Below, piece by piece: positions 31,649-40,766 of a DNA stretch of 64,000 bases. The notes below the pieces were generated by a model. That model was given only the letters and a program-made list of their open reading frames with translations, did not search any database and was not told where the DNA came from. This stretch comes from Paenibacillus_E sp964253085 (lineage in GTDB: Bacteria; Bacillota; Bacilli; Paenibacillales; NBRC-103111). Position numbers and translations under genes: made by a program. How positions within the stretch are numbered: the stretch's first letter is position 1; every line of letters starts with the position of its first letter. The stretch lies in the NCBI RefSeq assembly GCF_964253085.1, contig NZ_CAXUQH020000001.1:1054001-1118000 (forward strand). Reading direction: 5' to 3'.

Positions 31649-31690
31649 ATACTACTGTGTCTGTAAAGGTAGTATTTTGAATCAAATACT
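31649..31690. promoter_or_regulatory. Overlapping inverted repeats in front of the PadR operon
   Basis: ATACTAC-N13-GTAGTAT (31649-31675) shares AGTAT with AGTATTT-tgaatc-AAATACT (31671-31690). Two dimer sites would cover the promoter region. Confidence 0.6.
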
Positions 31691-31869
31691 TTGTTTAAAA
31701 ATATTCATTTTGAAAAAGTATTTGCAATAGAAGAGAGTAAATCGTAACACAGGTCGTTTTTGGGAGGAGTCATTAAAAATGCTGTCGAATAATTCAAGTT
31801 GAATTCAAAAGTAGTCACGGGGATCCGCTCCATGGTCGTATCTACCTCAATAATGAAGGTGGTAACAGA

Positions 31870-32916
31870 ATGAATAAAAAGGTGATTAGCCTTCTATTCG
31901 CAGGAGTTTTGGTAGCCACTGCAGGCTGTAGTCAAATGAAGGAATCGGGCCGGAAGTTAACCGGAGCAGAATCCGACGCATCAACCAAGAGAATTGGTTT
32001 TTTGGTTTATAATTTTGGTGATACATATATAGCTCAGGTGCGGAATGTCTTCGCGCAAGTGGCAGGAAGTCAAGCATCTGTCTATTTTAAGGACAGTCAA
32101 AATTCGCAACAGATTCAGAATGAGAATATGGAAGTATACATAAATAATAAGGTTGACGCTCTCGTGGTTAACCCAGTGGATCGGACCGCGACGAGTATTA
32201 TCATCGATAAAGCTAAGAATGCTGATATACCGGTTGTTTTTTATAATAGGGAACCGCTTTCGGATGATATGAAAAAATGGAATAAAATTTACTACGTAGG
32301 TGCAAAAGCAGAACAATCCGGTGCGATGGCCGGTGAGATTATGGCCGATTATTTTAAAAAACATCCGGAAGCAGACAAAAATAAAGACAGTACGATGCAA
32401 TATGTCATGTTAAAAGGAGAGCCAGGTCACCAAGATGCAGAAATTCGCACGAAATACTCGGTAAAAGCCGTTGAAGATGCAGGCATCAAAGTCCAGAAGC
32501 TGGCTGAGGATACTGCAGGGTGGGACCGGAATAAGGGACGTGAGAAGATGGCTGCTTTCTTGGCAACGCATGGTGACCGAATCGAGGCTGTTTTTTCAAA
32601 TAATGATGAAATGGCACTCGGTGCTATCGAAGCCCTTAAAAAATGGGGATATTTTAAAGCAAACAAATACATACCGGTTGTGGGTGTCGATGCGACAGCC
32701 GATGCGATCAAGGCATTGGAGGATGGGACTTTGCTTGGAACGGTATTAAATGATGCGAAGAACCAAGCGAACGCTTTATTTAACTTGGCTAAGGTTCTAG
32801 CTAATAAACAAACGCCAAATAAAGAAAATATAGGCGGATATGAGTTGACGGAAGGAAAATATATCTGGACTGCTTATAAAAAAATTACGAAAGATAACCT
32901 TAATGATGCCAGATAA
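31870..32916 (+). CDS. Sugar-binding lipoprotein (MglB / RbsB-like, PBP type 1)
   Basis: 348 residues with a lipoprotein signal (lipobox VATAGCS, Cys20). The body is a periplasmic-binding-protein type 1 fold (KRIGFLVYNFGDTYIAQVRN, 'ALVVNPVDRTATSIIIDKAKNADIPVVFYNREP', 'AVFSNNDEMALGAIEALKKWG', 'PVVGVDATADAIKALEDGTL'), the pattern of galactose-binding MglB. No permease or ATPase is next to it. It is followed 53 bp on by a CHASE4-GGDEF-EAL protein, so it likely serves sensing rather than transport. Confidence 0.87.
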   Translation: MNKKVISLLFAGVLVATAGCSQMKESGRKLTGAESDASTKRIGFLVYNFGDTYIAQVRNVFAQVAGSQASVYFKDSQNSQQIQNENMEVYINNKVDALVVNPVDRTATSIIIDKAKNADIPVVFYNREPLSDDMKKWNKIYYVGAKAEQSGAMAGEIMADYFKKHPEADKNKDSTMQYVMLKGEPGHQDAEIRTKYSVKAVEDAGIKVQKLAEDTAGWDRNKGREKMAAFLATHGDRIEAVFSNNDEMALGAIEALKKWGYFKANKYIPVVGVDATADAIKALEDGTLLGTVLNDAKNQANALFNLAKVLANKQTPNKENIGGYELTEGKYIWTAYKKITKDNLNDAR

Positions 32917-32969
32917 CCCGCTTTTTAAGGACAACATAGAGGACTAGCAGGTCATTGGGGGATGAAGAT

Positions 32970-35333
32970 ATGACTTTACGCAAGAAAGTATTGATTTTTG
33001 TCGGGATGATTGTACTTTTCGGGCTTGCTTGTACTTATTTTTCATTAGACCGGATTTTGCTGAACCGTTTTGCTCAACTGGATGCAAGAGCACTCAATGC
33101 GGAAATGAAAAATATGATATTAACCGTGGAACATGAAACGGAAAATTTGAAATCAAATGTGATCGACTATTCGGCATCCAACGCCACCTATGATTTTATG
33201 AAAAAAATGAGGAGACCTGAGCAGTTAGAAAATGATCCTTACATTCAAAACAAATTCAACGACGCATTCTTCCAGACTAACGTCATCCACTTTTTAGCGC
33301 TGCTCGGCACAAAAGATCAGGTGATTTACAATCGCTTCTATGATGTAGCAGCAGGTAGGCAAACCGAACCTCCGGCGGGGATGATAGATTCCATATTAGC
33401 AAACAGGGGAGCTTTGATTCATTTCCAGGGAGAATTCCAGAGTAAAACAGGGGTTATTGCTACCAGCGAGGGACCTATGCTTGTTGTTTCACTTCCCGTT
33501 ATTAAAAGCACTATGGAGGGACCTATTGAAGGTGCTTTGGTTATCGGTCGCTTTTTAGATGCAATGGAAATTGAACGTTTGACTATTTTAAACCATTCCC
33601 AATTTAAATTTCAGTTAGCTAAAGATCTGGAGATTCCAGCAATCCATGAAAATGCGGACGGAACCCCTTTTATCTGGCTGGATAATATTTCAAATGAGAA
33701 AGTCATTGTCCATTCGTTATTAAAGGATGTATTCGGGAATCCTTATCTTGTTCTATCCTCAGAAAAAACACGGAATGTATACAATCCAGGCCAATTTGCT
33801 GTAAAGCTGTATGCTCTTGTATTAACCTTTATTGTTATTTTTATTTCTGTAGGTATCATGGTTGTAATCGATCGAATGATTCTGAAGAGGATGGAAGGGC
33901 TTGTCATTAATTTTCGTTCCATCACGCAAAAACAAGATTTTACATTACGGATCAGCAGCAAAGGTTCTGATGAATTTGCCCAATTGGAAAAAGAATTTAA
34001 TACCATGATGTCTTCTCTTGAGAGTTCCAGAAATTTATTGGAGAAGCAAGCCATTTACGATCCTTTAACACTTTTACCGAATAGAGCTCATTTTTTCAAT
34101 AAGTTGGAAAGCGCTATCAGAGAGGCTGCAGAGCAAAAAGTGCGGCTTGCCGTTTTGTTCATTGATCTCGACCGATTTAAATGGGTGAATGACACATGGG
34201 GCCATGATTATGGGGATGATCTTCTAAAAGTAATAGCCTCCCGGCTTCAAGAGGGTATGGAGCCAGAGAACACCGTCTCGCGATTAGGCGGGGATGAGTT
34301 TACTGTGCTGTTAACAAAAATTTCTGGAAAAGAAGCAGCTTATTTAAAAGCTAATAAGATTCATACGGCGTTAGCTACCTCTTATTCAATAAAAGGTGTG
34401 CAATTCGATACGACTGCTAGCATTGGAATCAGTATATACCCAGACGATGGAAGCACCCCGGAAGAATTAGTGAAATATGCAGACATTGCCATGATTAAAT
34501 CCAAAGAATCGGGAAGAAACCATCTGAGTGCTTACTCGAATATACTGCTGGAAGATCTTGAGCGTAAGATTATGTTGGAAACTCAGTTGGCATCAGCCAT
34601 GGTCAACAACGAATTTCATGTATTTTACCAACCAATTGTAGACGCGCAGACGTTACAAGTTGTTAAGGTGGAAGCTCTGCTTCGATGGGAACATCCTGAA
34701 ATGGGATGGATTTCTCCTTCGGAGTTTATCCCGATAGCTGAATCGTCAGGCGCTATTCTAAAATTAGGCAATTGGGTTCTTTGTCAAGCTTGTTCTGATA
34801 TTAAAGAACTGAAGCAAAGCGGCTATCCGGATCTGATTGTTACCGTAAATGTTTCCGTATTGCAATTGGAGCAGGATCAATTCTTAGATGTCATAACCAA
34901 GATCCTATCGGAATCCCAGATTCGAGCTGAAGACATTGAGCTGGAAATAACGGAGAGTACGACCATGTCACAAGGGAAAGCTGCTGGAACTCTAATGAAG
35001 CTCTTAGATCTAGGTGTGAAAATTTCAGTAGACGACTTCGGTACGGGCTATTCTTCACTCAGTTATTTGCGCCGCTACCCTCTTCATACCATAAAAATTG
35101 ATAAGTCGTTTATTAGTGAAATGACTGTCATTGATTATGATAGGACGATATCCAAGGCCATTATTGATCTAGGACACCATTTACAGCTAAAGGTAGTTGC
35201 GGAAGGGATAGAAACGGAAGAACAATTTAATTTGTTAAAAGCTTTGGGATGTGATGAAATCCAGGGTTATTATATTAGCCCCCCCCTTGATTTTGCATCG
35301 ATATATAAATTTTTAGAAGAAAGAAAAAAATGA
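32970..35333 (+). CDS. Membrane-bound CHASE4-like / HAMP-like / GGDEF / EAL protein (c-di-GMP metabolism)
   Basis: 787 residues from ATG 32970 (GGGGGAT 8 nt upstream). A membrane helix (VLIFVGMIVLFGLACTYFSL), an outside domain of about 240 residues of CHASE4 type, a second helix (ALVLTFIVIFISVGIMVVI), a HAMP-like linker, then GGDEF (residues 440-444 intact, diguanylate cyclase) and EAL (Glu568-Ala-Leu570, phosphodiesterase; DDFGTGYSSL also intact). Both output domains look active. Expected to translate an outside signal into c-di-GMP changes; the neighbouring binding protein is the obvious signal partner. Confidence 0.9.
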   Translation: MTLRKKVLIFVGMIVLFGLACTYFSLDRILLNRFAQLDARALNAEMKNMILTVEHETENLKSNVIDYSASNATYDFMKKMRRPEQLENDPYIQNKFNDAFFQTNVIHFLALLGTKDQVIYNRFYDVAAGRQTEPPAGMIDSILANRGALIHFQGEFQSKTGVIATSEGPMLVVSLPVIKSTMEGPIEGALVIGRFLDAMEIERLTILNHSQFKFQLAKDLEIPAIHENADGTPFIWLDNISNEKVIVHSLLKDVFGNPYLVLSSEKTRNVYNPGQFAVKLYALVLTFIVIFISVGIMVVIDRMILKRMEGLVINFRSITQKQDFTLRISSKGSDEFAQLEKEFNTMMSSLESSRNLLEKQAIYDPLTLLPNRAHFFNKLESAIREAAEQKVRLAVLFIDLDRFKWVNDTWGHDYGDDLLKVIASRLQEGMEPENTVSRLGGDEFTVLLTKISGKEAAYLKANKIHTALATSYSIKGVQFDTTASIGISIYPDDGSTPEELVKYADIAMIKSKESGRNHLSAYSNILLEDLERKIMLETQLASAMVNNEFHVFYQPIVDAQTLQVVKVEALLRWEHPEMGWISPSEFIPIAESSGAILKLGNWVLCQACSDIKELKQSGYPDLIVTVNVSVLQLEQDQFLDVITKILSESQIRAEDIELEITESTTMSQGKAAGTLMKLLDLGVKISVDDFGTGYSSLSYLRRYPLHTIKIDKSFISEMTVIDYDRTISKAIIDLGHHLQLKVVAEGIETEEQFNLLKALGCDEIQGYYISPPLDFASIYKFLEERKK

Positions 35334-35334
35334 A

Positions 35335-35384
35335 AAAACAGTTGGAGCTAAGTGGCTTATTTGCGCTTAGCTCCAACTGTTTTT
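35335..35384. terminator. Very strong terminator
   Basis: AACAGTTGGAGCTAAG / CTTAGCTCCAACTGTT, 16-bp perfect stem, 13-nt loop, TTTTT after it and A run before it, so it can end both converging transcripts. Confidence 0.93.
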
Positions 35385-35417
35385 AGCGTGGTTTACGCTC
35401 ACCAAACCCTTACACAT

Positions 35418-35969
35418 TTAGATAAGGTCTTGTCCGCTGTCGCTTTCTTTATAGATGGATATAAGCACGATTGCCGTATCTTCCCCGATATTCCTTACCA
35501 CATGGGGTGTGCATGCGTTCCAACTGAACGAATCGCCCTCACCGAATTCAGCCGCATCCTCTCCCTGCTCTGCGTATATTCTTCCTTTAACGACGACATG
35601 GACCTCCTCACCTTCATGAGCATGAGGTACGTCCCCTGTCGAACTCCCAGGAGGGAACTCTACAAGCATCATTTTTACGTTCTTTGTAGAGCTCAGATGC
35701 TCCACCTTCAGATCTTCGGAGCCGCTTGTTGTGATTCTTCTTTCATTCTTTCGAACAATATTCATTCGATCTTCTTTCTTTAGTAGCAAATAAGCTAATG
35801 GCACATTCAAAGACTGTGCTATATGTTCCAACGTTGATATGGAGGGGGAGGTTTTATTAGTTTCAACCTGACTCATGAAGCCTTGGGACAAGCCGGTTTC
35901 TTCGCAAATTTGAGCGATGGTAATATTTTTTCTCTTCCGAATCGCTCGTATCGTGGAGCCGATATCCAT
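35418..35969 (-). CDS. XRE-HTH / cupin regulator
   Basis: 183 residues. Residues 1-65 are an XRE helix-turn-helix (MDIGSTIRAIRKRKNITIAQ, EETGLSQGFMSQVETNKTSP). The C-terminal cupin (GDVPHAHEGEEVHVVVKGRI ... FSWNACTPHVVRNIGED) has two His in HAHEGEE that could hold a metal. Such HTH-cupin proteins sense small metabolites. It is divergent from the DoxX operon, and a pair of identical inverted sites lies in the gap, so it probably controls that operon and itself. Confidence 0.9.
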   Translation of the reverse strand: MDIGSTIRAIRKRKNITIAQICEETGLSQGFMSQVETNKTSPSISTLEHIAQSLNVPLAYLLLKKEDRMNIVRKNERRITTSGSEDLKVEHLSSTKNVKMMLVEFPPGSSTGDVPHAHEGEEVHVVVKGRIYAEQGEDAAEFGEGDSFSWNACTPHVVRNIGEDTAIVLISIYKESDSGQDLI

Positions 35970-35985
35970 CCTAATGCACCCCTTA

Positions 35986-36095
35986 AATATTAGTAATAAG
36001 AAATATAATTTTATATTAGCAATTTTCGTGTTGACAAGTCAATGCATTTGGGTTTAAATTAGTCATATAAAATTTATTTCTTTATTACTAATATT
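35986..36095. promoter_or_regulatory. Divergent promoter region with paired AATATTAGTAATAA sites
   Basis: AATATTAGTAATAAGAAATA (35986-36005) recurs inverted as TATTTCTTTATTACTAATATT (36075-36095), differing by one inserted base. One copy lies just before each divergent gene. A TTGACA promoter box is between them. Probably two binding sites of the XRE-cupin regulator. Confidence 0.6.
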
Positions 36096-36116
36096 TTATG
36101 GAGAGAAGGTATAGGA

Positions 36117-36521
36117 ATGACGAAAACAGCAGTTGTTTCAATTATTATGCGTGTGGTGATGGGAATCATATTAATGGCTCATGGAATCGCTAAGTTTCAA
36201 ATGGGTCTCGCCAATGTTGAGGCGTGGTTCAGCTCTATCGGTATACCGGGATTTTCGGCGTATTTCATAGCAATACTTGAGCTTGTTGGCGGTATTATGC
36301 TGATTGTGGGATTGTTTACACGTTATGTATCTGGATTGTTTGTAATTATGCTAATCGGTGCAATTGTAACAACGAAGCTTTCGTTAGGACTTCTGGGAGA
36401 TGGGCAAATGTCTGGTTATGAGTTGGATCTTGGATTTATGTTGGTATTGTTGTATCTGGTTGTTGCTGAGCAATCGACTCTCTCAGTCGACCGTCTTATT
36501 ATGAACAAACGCAGAGCATAA
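36117..36521 (+). CDS. DoxX family membrane protein (CatD-like)
   Basis: 134 residues, four membrane helices. MGIILMAHGIAKFQMGLANV and 'YFIAILELVGGIMLIVGLFTRY' are typical DoxX/CatD features. In Bacillus subtilis, CatD is induced with a catechol dioxygenase by quinones and thiol stress. Here it begins a four-gene unit with a hydrolase and a ring-cleaving dioxygenase, which fits a quinone or catechol detoxification role in the membrane. Confidence 0.88.
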   Translation: MTKTAVVSIIMRVVMGIILMAHGIAKFQMGLANVEAWFSSIGIPGFSAYFIAILELVGGIMLIVGLFTRYVSGLFVIMLIGAIVTTKLSLGLLGDGQMSGYELDLGFMLVLLYLVVAEQSTLSVDRLIMNKRRA

Positions 36522-36540
36522 CTTACTACTAAGGGGGATT

Positions 36541-37203
36541 ATGATGAATCCATTTTATCAATATGACGTTCATTTACCGGCTAATATGGACCCGGACAAG
36601 AAATATCCAGTAGTATTTACCCTGCATGGCAAAGGCTCCAATGAAAAAAATATGTTCGGTTTGGTCGCTCCGTTGGCTGATGATTTCATCATTATCGGTA
36701 TACGCGGTAATCTGCCGCTTGGAGCGGGATACCAGTATTATGATTTGAAGAGTCTGGGCAATCCCATCCGCGAGATGTTTGACGAAGCGGTTAAACAACT
36801 CGAAGCATTCATACATGATGCGACGGAAAAGTATCCCATCGATCCAGGCAAACGGTATTTGCTTGGATTTAGCCAAGGTGCAATTCTGTCAATGACACTT
36901 GCGCTTACGATGGGAGATGAGCTGAATGGGATCGTTGCGCTGAACGGGTACGTTCCTGACTTTGTGAAGACGGAGTATCCACTACGAAGTGTGAAGGACG
37001 TATCGGTATTTATTTCCCATGGAGAGTATGACTCCGTGTTCCCGGTTCGGATCGGCCACGAGACAGCGGCGTATTTCAAGGAGCAGTCGCCGCGCCTAGC
37101 ATTTCATTTATATCCGACGGATCACGGGGTATCGGAAGAGAACCAATTTGATTTTCTAAATTGGCTTAAGCAGGATGCTGGTTTGACTACAACTAAGGAG
37201 TGA
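36541..37203 (+). CDS. Alpha/beta hydrolase (phospholipase/carboxylesterase, MhqD-like)
   Basis: 220 residues; two adjacent ATGs (36541, 36544) follow AAGGGGG. The nucleophile elbow GFSQG, 'VFTLHGKGSNEKNMFGLV' (oxyanion region) and the late His in YPTDHGVSEEN make a complete Ser-Asp-His triad likely. It resembles MhqD and YodD-type hydrolases that act in hydroquinone resistance. It lies 19 bp from DoxX and the next gene starts right after its stop. Confidence 0.87.
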   Translation: MMNPFYQYDVHLPANMDPDKKYPVVFTLHGKGSNEKNMFGLVAPLADDFIIIGIRGNLPLGAGYQYYDLKSLGNPIREMFDEAVKQLEAFIHDATEKYPIDPGKRYLLGFSQGAILSMTLALTMGDELNGIVALNGYVPDFVKTEYPLRSVKDVSVFISHGEYDSVFPVRIGHETAAYFKEQSPRLAFHLYPTDHGVSEENQFDFLNWLKQDAGLTTTKE

Positions 37204-37211
37204 GAAATGGT

Positions 37212-37982
37212 ATGATGCCTTCCTATTTTTTCGCGCATGGCGCCCCATCGATCGTGCTTGAGGATAACGAATATACACAACTGCTTAAAAACTTTAAGGA
37301 TTATACACCTAGACCGAAAGCAATCGTCCTCTTTAGCGCTCACTGGGAAGAGACGGTACAGACGGTTAGCGCTGCTGAAACGTATGAAACCATTTATGAT
37401 TTTGGCGGGTTTCAGGATGAGCTTTACACGATGACCTACCCGGCCAAGAGCGATCGTGCTCTAAGCGAGCATGTTCGAGCGCTGTTTGAACAGCAAGGCA
37501 TTCAGAGCGTTCTGAATGAGAGTAGAGGACTTGACCATGGGGCTTGGGCGGTTTTGAAGCTGCTTTATCCGGAGGCGGATATCCCGGTTGTCGCTTTATC
37601 TGTGAATCGTCATCTGAGTAACGAGCAGCAGTATCAAATTGGTAAAGCGTTGTCGGAACTTAGGGAACAGGATGTTCTCATTATCGGAAGCGGAGGAACC
37701 GTCCACAATTTAAGAAGATTAAAGTGGCAGTCTGAAGGAAACGACGATTGGGCTGAGCAGTTCGACAACTGGCTCCAGAATAAGATTGAGTCATGGGATA
37801 CAGAGGCGCTATTTCAATATCATGAACTGGCTCCTAATGCTCAAGAAGCCGTACCAACGAGTGAACACTTCATTCCGCTGTTTCTAGCAATGGGATCCGG
37901 TGACTCCAATCGTCAGGCGAAACTTCTTCACCGCAGCTATCAATATGGGAATCTAAGTTTAAGCTGCTGGCAATTTAATTAA
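37212..37982 (+). CDS. Class III extradiol ring-cleavage dioxygenase (LigB / DODA type)
   Basis: 256 residues, ATG 37212 with AAGGAG 11 nt upstream. The fold is that of the YgiD / 4,5-DOPA dioxygenase group: SYFFAHGAPSIVLEDNEYTQ with a metal His, 'IVLFSAHWEETVQTVSAAE' with a second His, GLDHGAWAVLKLLYP, and 'VLIIGSGGTVHNLRRLKW' with a further His. The iron or zinc ligands are therefore present. It should open catechol-type rings. Its place behind DoxX and an MhqD-like hydrolase supports catechol/quinone clearance. Confidence 0.9.
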   Translation: MMPSYFFAHGAPSIVLEDNEYTQLLKNFKDYTPRPKAIVLFSAHWEETVQTVSAAETYETIYDFGGFQDELYTMTYPAKSDRALSEHVRALFEQQGIQSVLNESRGLDHGAWAVLKLLYPEADIPVVALSVNRHLSNEQQYQIGKALSELREQDVLIIGSGGTVHNLRRLKWQSEGNDDWAEQFDNWLQNKIESWDTEALFQYHELAPNAQEAVPTSEHFIPLFLAMGSGDSNRQAKLLHRSYQYGNLSLSCWQFN

Positions 37983-38010
37983 TGATGTTAAGTGAAAGAG
38001 GGCGGATCGG

Positions 38011-39369
38011 ATGAAATCCGCAGTTAAAGCGGCAATGGAGAGGACAATCATATTCTCCATTGCCGCGGTTTATATTGTACAGCAGCTGACAGAGTTGGAG
38101 ATGCTTACTCCTGTACTGGGATGCCTTGTCTTTTTGGCAATCGCCCTTTTGTTGCCGAATCTTAAGGGGTTAACCTTCTGGCTGACAGTGTCCTTTATAG
38201 TTAGCGGGACAGTCCTCATGTTGCTGCAAAGAGTGGAGGCGTCGGTTTGGTTTGCGTCGGCGGGAATAAACGTGACGATCGTTACGCTTTTCCTATTCGC
38301 GCCGCTGTTTGGGATTCCGGTCCGGCTTCCCGAATACGTCGAAGCCCTGAAGCGTTTCTACGAAGAAAACTTTCGCAGCAAAGCAGCTTTATTCATTGGA
38401 ACGCAGTTTCTTACACAAATCATGGGTGTGTTTATCAACGTCGGCTCGATCCCTGTCGTATATCAAATGGTTTTTGTAAAGCCGCAACCTGGTATGTCCC
38501 GGCTGCTTGCCAATGCGCTAAACCGGGGATTTGCGGGGGCGATTCTATGGTCGCCCTATTTCGCTGCGATGACGCTTGTCACATCGGCGCTTGATTTACC
38601 TTGGTCGTCCGTTCTTCCTTATTTGCTTGGATTGGCTGTCTTAAGCCTTGTCATAAGCTTGGCGGTCGATTTCCGAGAACTGCAGGAGGCAGCTACGGAG
38701 CCGCCTCAACAGGAGCTGGCTGCGAAGCAAGGGGGTGCGGTTTTCCCGATAGGGCTTGGCCTATATTTAATAACCGCAATAATCGCCATATTCATATTGG
38801 AGCGATTGGTCGAGCTTCCGATGGTGATGTTAATTTGTATGGCGGCTGTATTGTTTCCGTTATTTTGGTGCATGACTAAGGGGGCGATGTCCGTATACAG
38901 ACATGGTTTGATGAATCATGTTACCGTCACGCTACCCGCCTTACAGAAGGAAATCACACTGTTCTTGGCTGCCGGCTTCTTCAGTGGTTCAATTGGCGCA
39001 ACCAGGTTCGGATCCTCGGTTCCGGCAATGCTGGAGCAAATACCGCTGTCGGTATCCTTAACATTCTCGCTATTCACGGTGGCTCTCATTGCGGGAACAT
39101 CGTTAATCGGCCTTCATCCGATCGTGCCGGTAACTATTCTTGCTGGCGGCATTGATCCGGCGAGCGTGCAGATCAGTTCGATGTATTTCGCAGTACTGCT
39201 GTTGGGAAGCTGGAGCTTGTCCAATCCTATATCACCAGCATCGGCCGTGAACAATTTGCTTGCGGGTCTGTTTAAGAAGCCAGTGTTTGAGGTGGCCGTG
39301 CCGAATTACAAATTCGCTGGCTGTATGGCGATAGTTCTGATCATTTATTTGATGATTGTTGTGTCGTGA
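38011..39369 (+). CDS. Multi-pass membrane transporter of unknown substrate
   Basis: 452 residues, about twelve membrane helices arranged as two similar halves (an aromatic/charged loop 'GIPVRLPEYVEALKRFYEENF' divides them). 'TQFLTQIMGVFINVGSIPVVYQMV' and 'LGSWSLSNPISPASAVNNLLAG' have the broken-helix look of ion-transporter-superfamily (DASS/ArsB-like) carriers. It is 28 bp behind the dioxygenase, last gene of the DoxX operon, and may move the aromatic or its cleavage product. Family assignment is not certain. Confidence 0.7.
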   Translation: MKSAVKAAMERTIIFSIAAVYIVQQLTELEMLTPVLGCLVFLAIALLLPNLKGLTFWLTVSFIVSGTVLMLLQRVEASVWFASAGINVTIVTLFLFAPLFGIPVRLPEYVEALKRFYEENFRSKAALFIGTQFLTQIMGVFINVGSIPVVYQMVFVKPQPGMSRLLANALNRGFAGAILWSPYFAAMTLVTSALDLPWSSVLPYLLGLAVLSLVISLAVDFRELQEAATEPPQQELAAKQGGAVFPIGLGLYLITAIIAIFILERLVELPMVMLICMAAVLFPLFWCMTKGAMSVYRHGLMNHVTVTLPALQKEITLFLAAGFFSGSIGATRFGSSVPAMLEQIPLSVSLTFSLFTVALIAGTSLIGLHPIVPVTILAGGIDPASVQISSMYFAVLLLGSWSLSNPISPASAVNNLLAGLFKKPVFEVAVPNYKFAGCMAIVLIIYLMIVVS

Positions 39370-39763
39370 AATTATGTACATTGGATTTCCTTTAAGTGAG
39401 CACAGTTTACCCTCTACTTGGCTTTCAGGCCTGGTAAAGGGTATTTTGTTTTTGGTCTATATATTTCACGAATGGAAAGTTCTTGTCAACCTAATCTAGT
39501 GATGGTTAACTGGGGTTCTGTCTATTAAACTCTGGTGATTCGAGGGAATATTTGGTAACATTAATTCCCAAATGTAAAATCCAACAGATTTACTCTTCAT
39601 AAAACAAGAAGGTAGCCAGTCCAGATGGACTGGTTGCCTTTTTTCAAGTAAAGGGCAGATTAGTATGGAAAAGCCTGCAGGAATTTTTGTTGTAAATACA
39701 ACAAAAATAAAGTACTATTTTTTTAATACGTTTGAAAAATACAAAATTAGTGGAGTTGCATTT
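39370..39763. other. Intergenic stretch with terminator and repeat element only
   Basis: A hairpin at about 39408-39451 (TACCCT...AAGGGTA, followed by TTTTG) ends the DoxX operon; the 39605 repeat follows. No further gene is visible before the MarR start. Confidence 0.6.
39605..39664. repeat. Dispersed intergenic repeat, hairpin and tail (copy 11), terminator-like
   Basis: AAGGTAGCCAGTCC-agat-GGACTGGTTGCCTT plus TTTT, then CAAGTAAAGGGCAGATTAG, the tail of the repeat family. It is 19 kb from the next copy and shows a compensated stem. Confidence 0.7.
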
Positions 39764-40216
39764 ATGAAGGAAATTCTACGTGAGGTTGGAATGATTGCTA
39801 GGGCATTGGATTCTATTAGTAATATAGAATTTAAAAAATATGACCTTACAAAAGGACAGTACTTGTATCTCGTGCGAATATGTGAAAATCCAGGAATTAT
39901 TCAAGAGAAGTTAGCTGAAATGATAAAGGTAGACCGAACAACAGCTGCTCGTGCTATAAAGAAACTGGAGATTAATGGATTTATTGAAAAGAATGATGAT
40001 CAATATAACCTGAAAATTAAAAAACTATTTCCTACAGAGAAAGGGAAATCTGTTTACCCTTTGATAAAAAGGGAAAATGATTATTCCAATATGGTCGCAC
40101 TATCTGGGTTCTCCGAAAGTGAAGTAGAAACGATTTGTAACCTGCTGCAAAGAGTCAGAAAAAATGTAGTAAAAGACTGGGAGTTTGTAAAAAAAGGAAA
40201 CAAGAGAAATTACTGA
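39764..40216 (+). CDS. MarR family transcriptional regulator
   Basis: 150 residues from ATG 39764 (GTGGAG 8 nt upstream); the longer frame lacks a site. The winged helix reads LAEMIKVDRTTAARAIKKLE with the wing DDQYNLKIKKLFPTEKGK. It is 22 bp from the GNAT gene on the same strand and probably represses both. MarR-GNAT pairs are frequent in Bacillales. Confidence 0.88.
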   Translation: MKEILREVGMIARALDSISNIEFKKYDLTKGQYLYLVRICENPGIIQEKLAEMIKVDRTTAARAIKKLEINGFIEKNDDQYNLKIKKLFPTEKGKSVYPLIKRENDYSNMVALSGFSESEVETICNLLQRVRKNVVKDWEFVKKGNKRNY

Positions 40217-40238
40217 TTTAGTAAAGGAGACAAATAAA

Positions 40239-40766
40239 ATGACAGTAAATATAAAGAAATGTACATTTGGAGATCTAGGATTACTTCAGGAAATTAGTAT
40301 TGAAACATTTATTGAGACATTTAAGAATCAAAATTCACCAGAAAATATGAAAAACTACTTGGAAAAAGCATTTAATTTAAACCAATTAGAAAAAGAATTA
40401 TCAAATATCTCTTCCGAATTTTATTTTGTTTATTCTAATGAAGAAATTGCCGGGTATTTAAAGGTAAACACCAATGATGCTCAAACTGAAAAAATGGGCA
40501 ATGATTCGCTTGAAATCGAAAGAATTTATATAAGGAAAAAACATCATAAACAGGGGCTTGGGAAATATCTAATAAATATAGCTATAGAAAAAGCGATGGA
40601 ATGGAAAAAAGAGAAAATCTGGCTAGGGGTTTGGGAGAAAAATGAGAGCGCAATTACCTTTTATAAAAAAATGGACTTTGTGCAAAAAGGAGCCCACTCT
40701 TTCTATATGGGTGATGAAGAACAAATAGATTTAATTATGATCAAAACACTCAAGGAGTGCTATTGA
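40239..40766 (+). CDS. GNAT family N-acetyltransferase (PaiA-like)
   Basis: 175 residues with AAAGGAG 7 nt before ATG. The acetyl-CoA loop HHKQGLGKYLI (Q-x-x-G-x-G) is present, and 'IWLGVWEKNESAITFYKKMDF' is the C-terminal strand-helix of the family, closest in style to PaiA-type polyamine acetyltransferases. The substrate is not certain; a small amine is probable. Its stop codon lies inside the following terminator stem. Confidence 0.87.
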   Translation: MTVNIKKCTFGDLGLLQEISIETFIETFKNQNSPENMKNYLEKAFNLNQLEKELSNISSEFYFVYSNEEIAGYLKVNTNDAQTEKMGNDSLEIERIYIRKKHHKQGLGKYLINIAIEKAMEWKKEKIWLGVWEKNESAITFYKKMDFVQKGAHSFYMGDEEQIDLIMIKTLKECY

